Part shown: positions 63,603 to 64,000 of the stretch, in pieces | Numbering within the stretch: the first letter of the stretch is position 1 | How the letters are laid out: every line of letters starts with the position of its first letter | Origin: Demequina mangrovi | GTDB lineage: Bacteria; Actinomycetota; Actinomycetes; Actinomycetales; Demequinaceae | Assembly (NCBI RefSeq): GCF_000759715.1 | Contig: NZ_BBLU01000016.1 | Span: 17,650 to 81,649 of the forward strand | DNA length: 64,000 nt | Direction: 5' to 3' | Made by a program: the position numbers and the translations under genes | Notes under the pieces: generated by a model | Databases searched by the model: none | The model's input: only the letters and a program-made list of their open reading frames with translations | Told to the model about the DNA's origin: nothing

Positions 63603-64000
63603 TCAGCCGGAGCGGGGCACCGTGCCGTGGCGCTCGAGGTCGGTGAGCGCCGCATCGGCGATGCGCCTCACCTGCGGGTCCTCGTCGTACTTGCTGAGGC
63701 CGAGCAGCGCGCGCCAGACCTCGCGGTCCGCATGCGCGAGCCCCTCGGAGGCCATCATCGAGAAGCACAGCGCGTACAGCGCGCGCATCTCGGGACGGCG
63801 GTCGTCGGAGAGCCCGTGGAGCTTGGGCATGAGGTCGGCGAGCATCTCGACGCGGCTGGCGCGCACCGCGGCGTCCGACTGCTCCTCGGGCGCCGGCTCC
63901 TGCTCGGGACGCGACGCCCGGAGGCTGCGCCGTGTCGCACCGGGCTCCGCGGGGTCGCGGCGCGGCGGCGCGGGCGGCACGCCGCCGGACAGCGCTCCGC
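63603..64000 (-). CDS. hypothetical helical protein, possibly truncated by the window edge
   Basis: A frame ending at 63603. A GTG at 63980 gives 125 residues, but the frame stays open to the edge, so the true start may lie outside. A basic, proline-rich N-terminus precedes a helical part (VRASRVEMLADLMPKLHGLS, DREVWRALLGLSKYDEDPQV). There is no membrane segment or catalytic motif. I do not recognise it. Confidence 0.55.
   Translation of the reverse strand, partial: GALSGGVPPAPPRRDPAEPGATRRSLRASRPEQEPAPEEQSDAAVRASRVEMLADLMPKLHGLSDDRRPEMRALYALCFSMMASEGLAHADREVWRALLGLSKYDEDPQVRRIADAALTDLERHGTVPRSG

Overview
The window is about 72% G+C and is packed with genes. It reads as chromosome of an actinobacterium of the order Micrococcales; Cellulomonadaceae or Demequinaceae are my best guesses, by inference from gene order only. 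The evidence is the uvrD2 - nudC - adnAB block, small actinobacterial families (DUF5679, DUF3107, DUF3152, DUF3017, DUF6350), a eukaryote-like dimeric NADP isocitrate dehydrogenase beside malate dehydrogenase, frequent GTG starts, and many start codons sitting 6-8 bases after a TANNNT box (leaderless mRNAs). I see no rRNA, tRNA, CRISPR array, prophage or intact insertion sequence.

Layout. Positions 1-13.4 kb hold DNA repair and nucleotide housekeeping: an orphan E1-like protein, UvrD2, NudC, a kinase-like protein and the AdnA-AdnB helicase-nuclease. From 13.4 to 27.6 kb are mixed housekeeping genes: a DEAD-box RNA helicase, S4 and PHP proteins, aminopeptidase P, a flavin monooxygenase, a MocR regulator, a cytosolic MgtE-like protein with a DUF1003 protein, Mrp, galactokinase and exonuclease III. 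From 27.9 to 32.7 kb is one-carbon metabolism: glyA-folD behind a ZTP riboswitch, and purU.

Positions 32.9-33.5 kb encode a protein of four 32-residue repeats that I cannot assign. From 33.5 to 42.0 kb is an eight-gene N-acetylglucosamine/chitobiose operon: ROK repressor, sugar-binding lipoprotein, two permeases, NagZ, ROK kinase, NagB and NagA. A perfect 19-bp operator overlaps its promoter. There is no ABC ATPase gene, so the importer must borrow one.

From 42.2 to 52.0 kb are mdh, icd, an aquaporin, DUF3017, purH, purN, a DUF6350 protein and sucD-sucC. From 52.6 to 64.0 kb are an acyltransferase, a two-component system divergent from an MMPL exporter, cysM, ldh and pcrA.

The most unusual signal is not a gene. 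The 9-mer GCATCGTCC or its complement occurs about 35 times by my reading, where under one is expected from base composition. It is densest between genes and often forms inverted pairs that make hairpins, as DNA-uptake words do in Neisseria and Pasteurellaceae. Two further families of short palindromic intergenic elements occur twice each.
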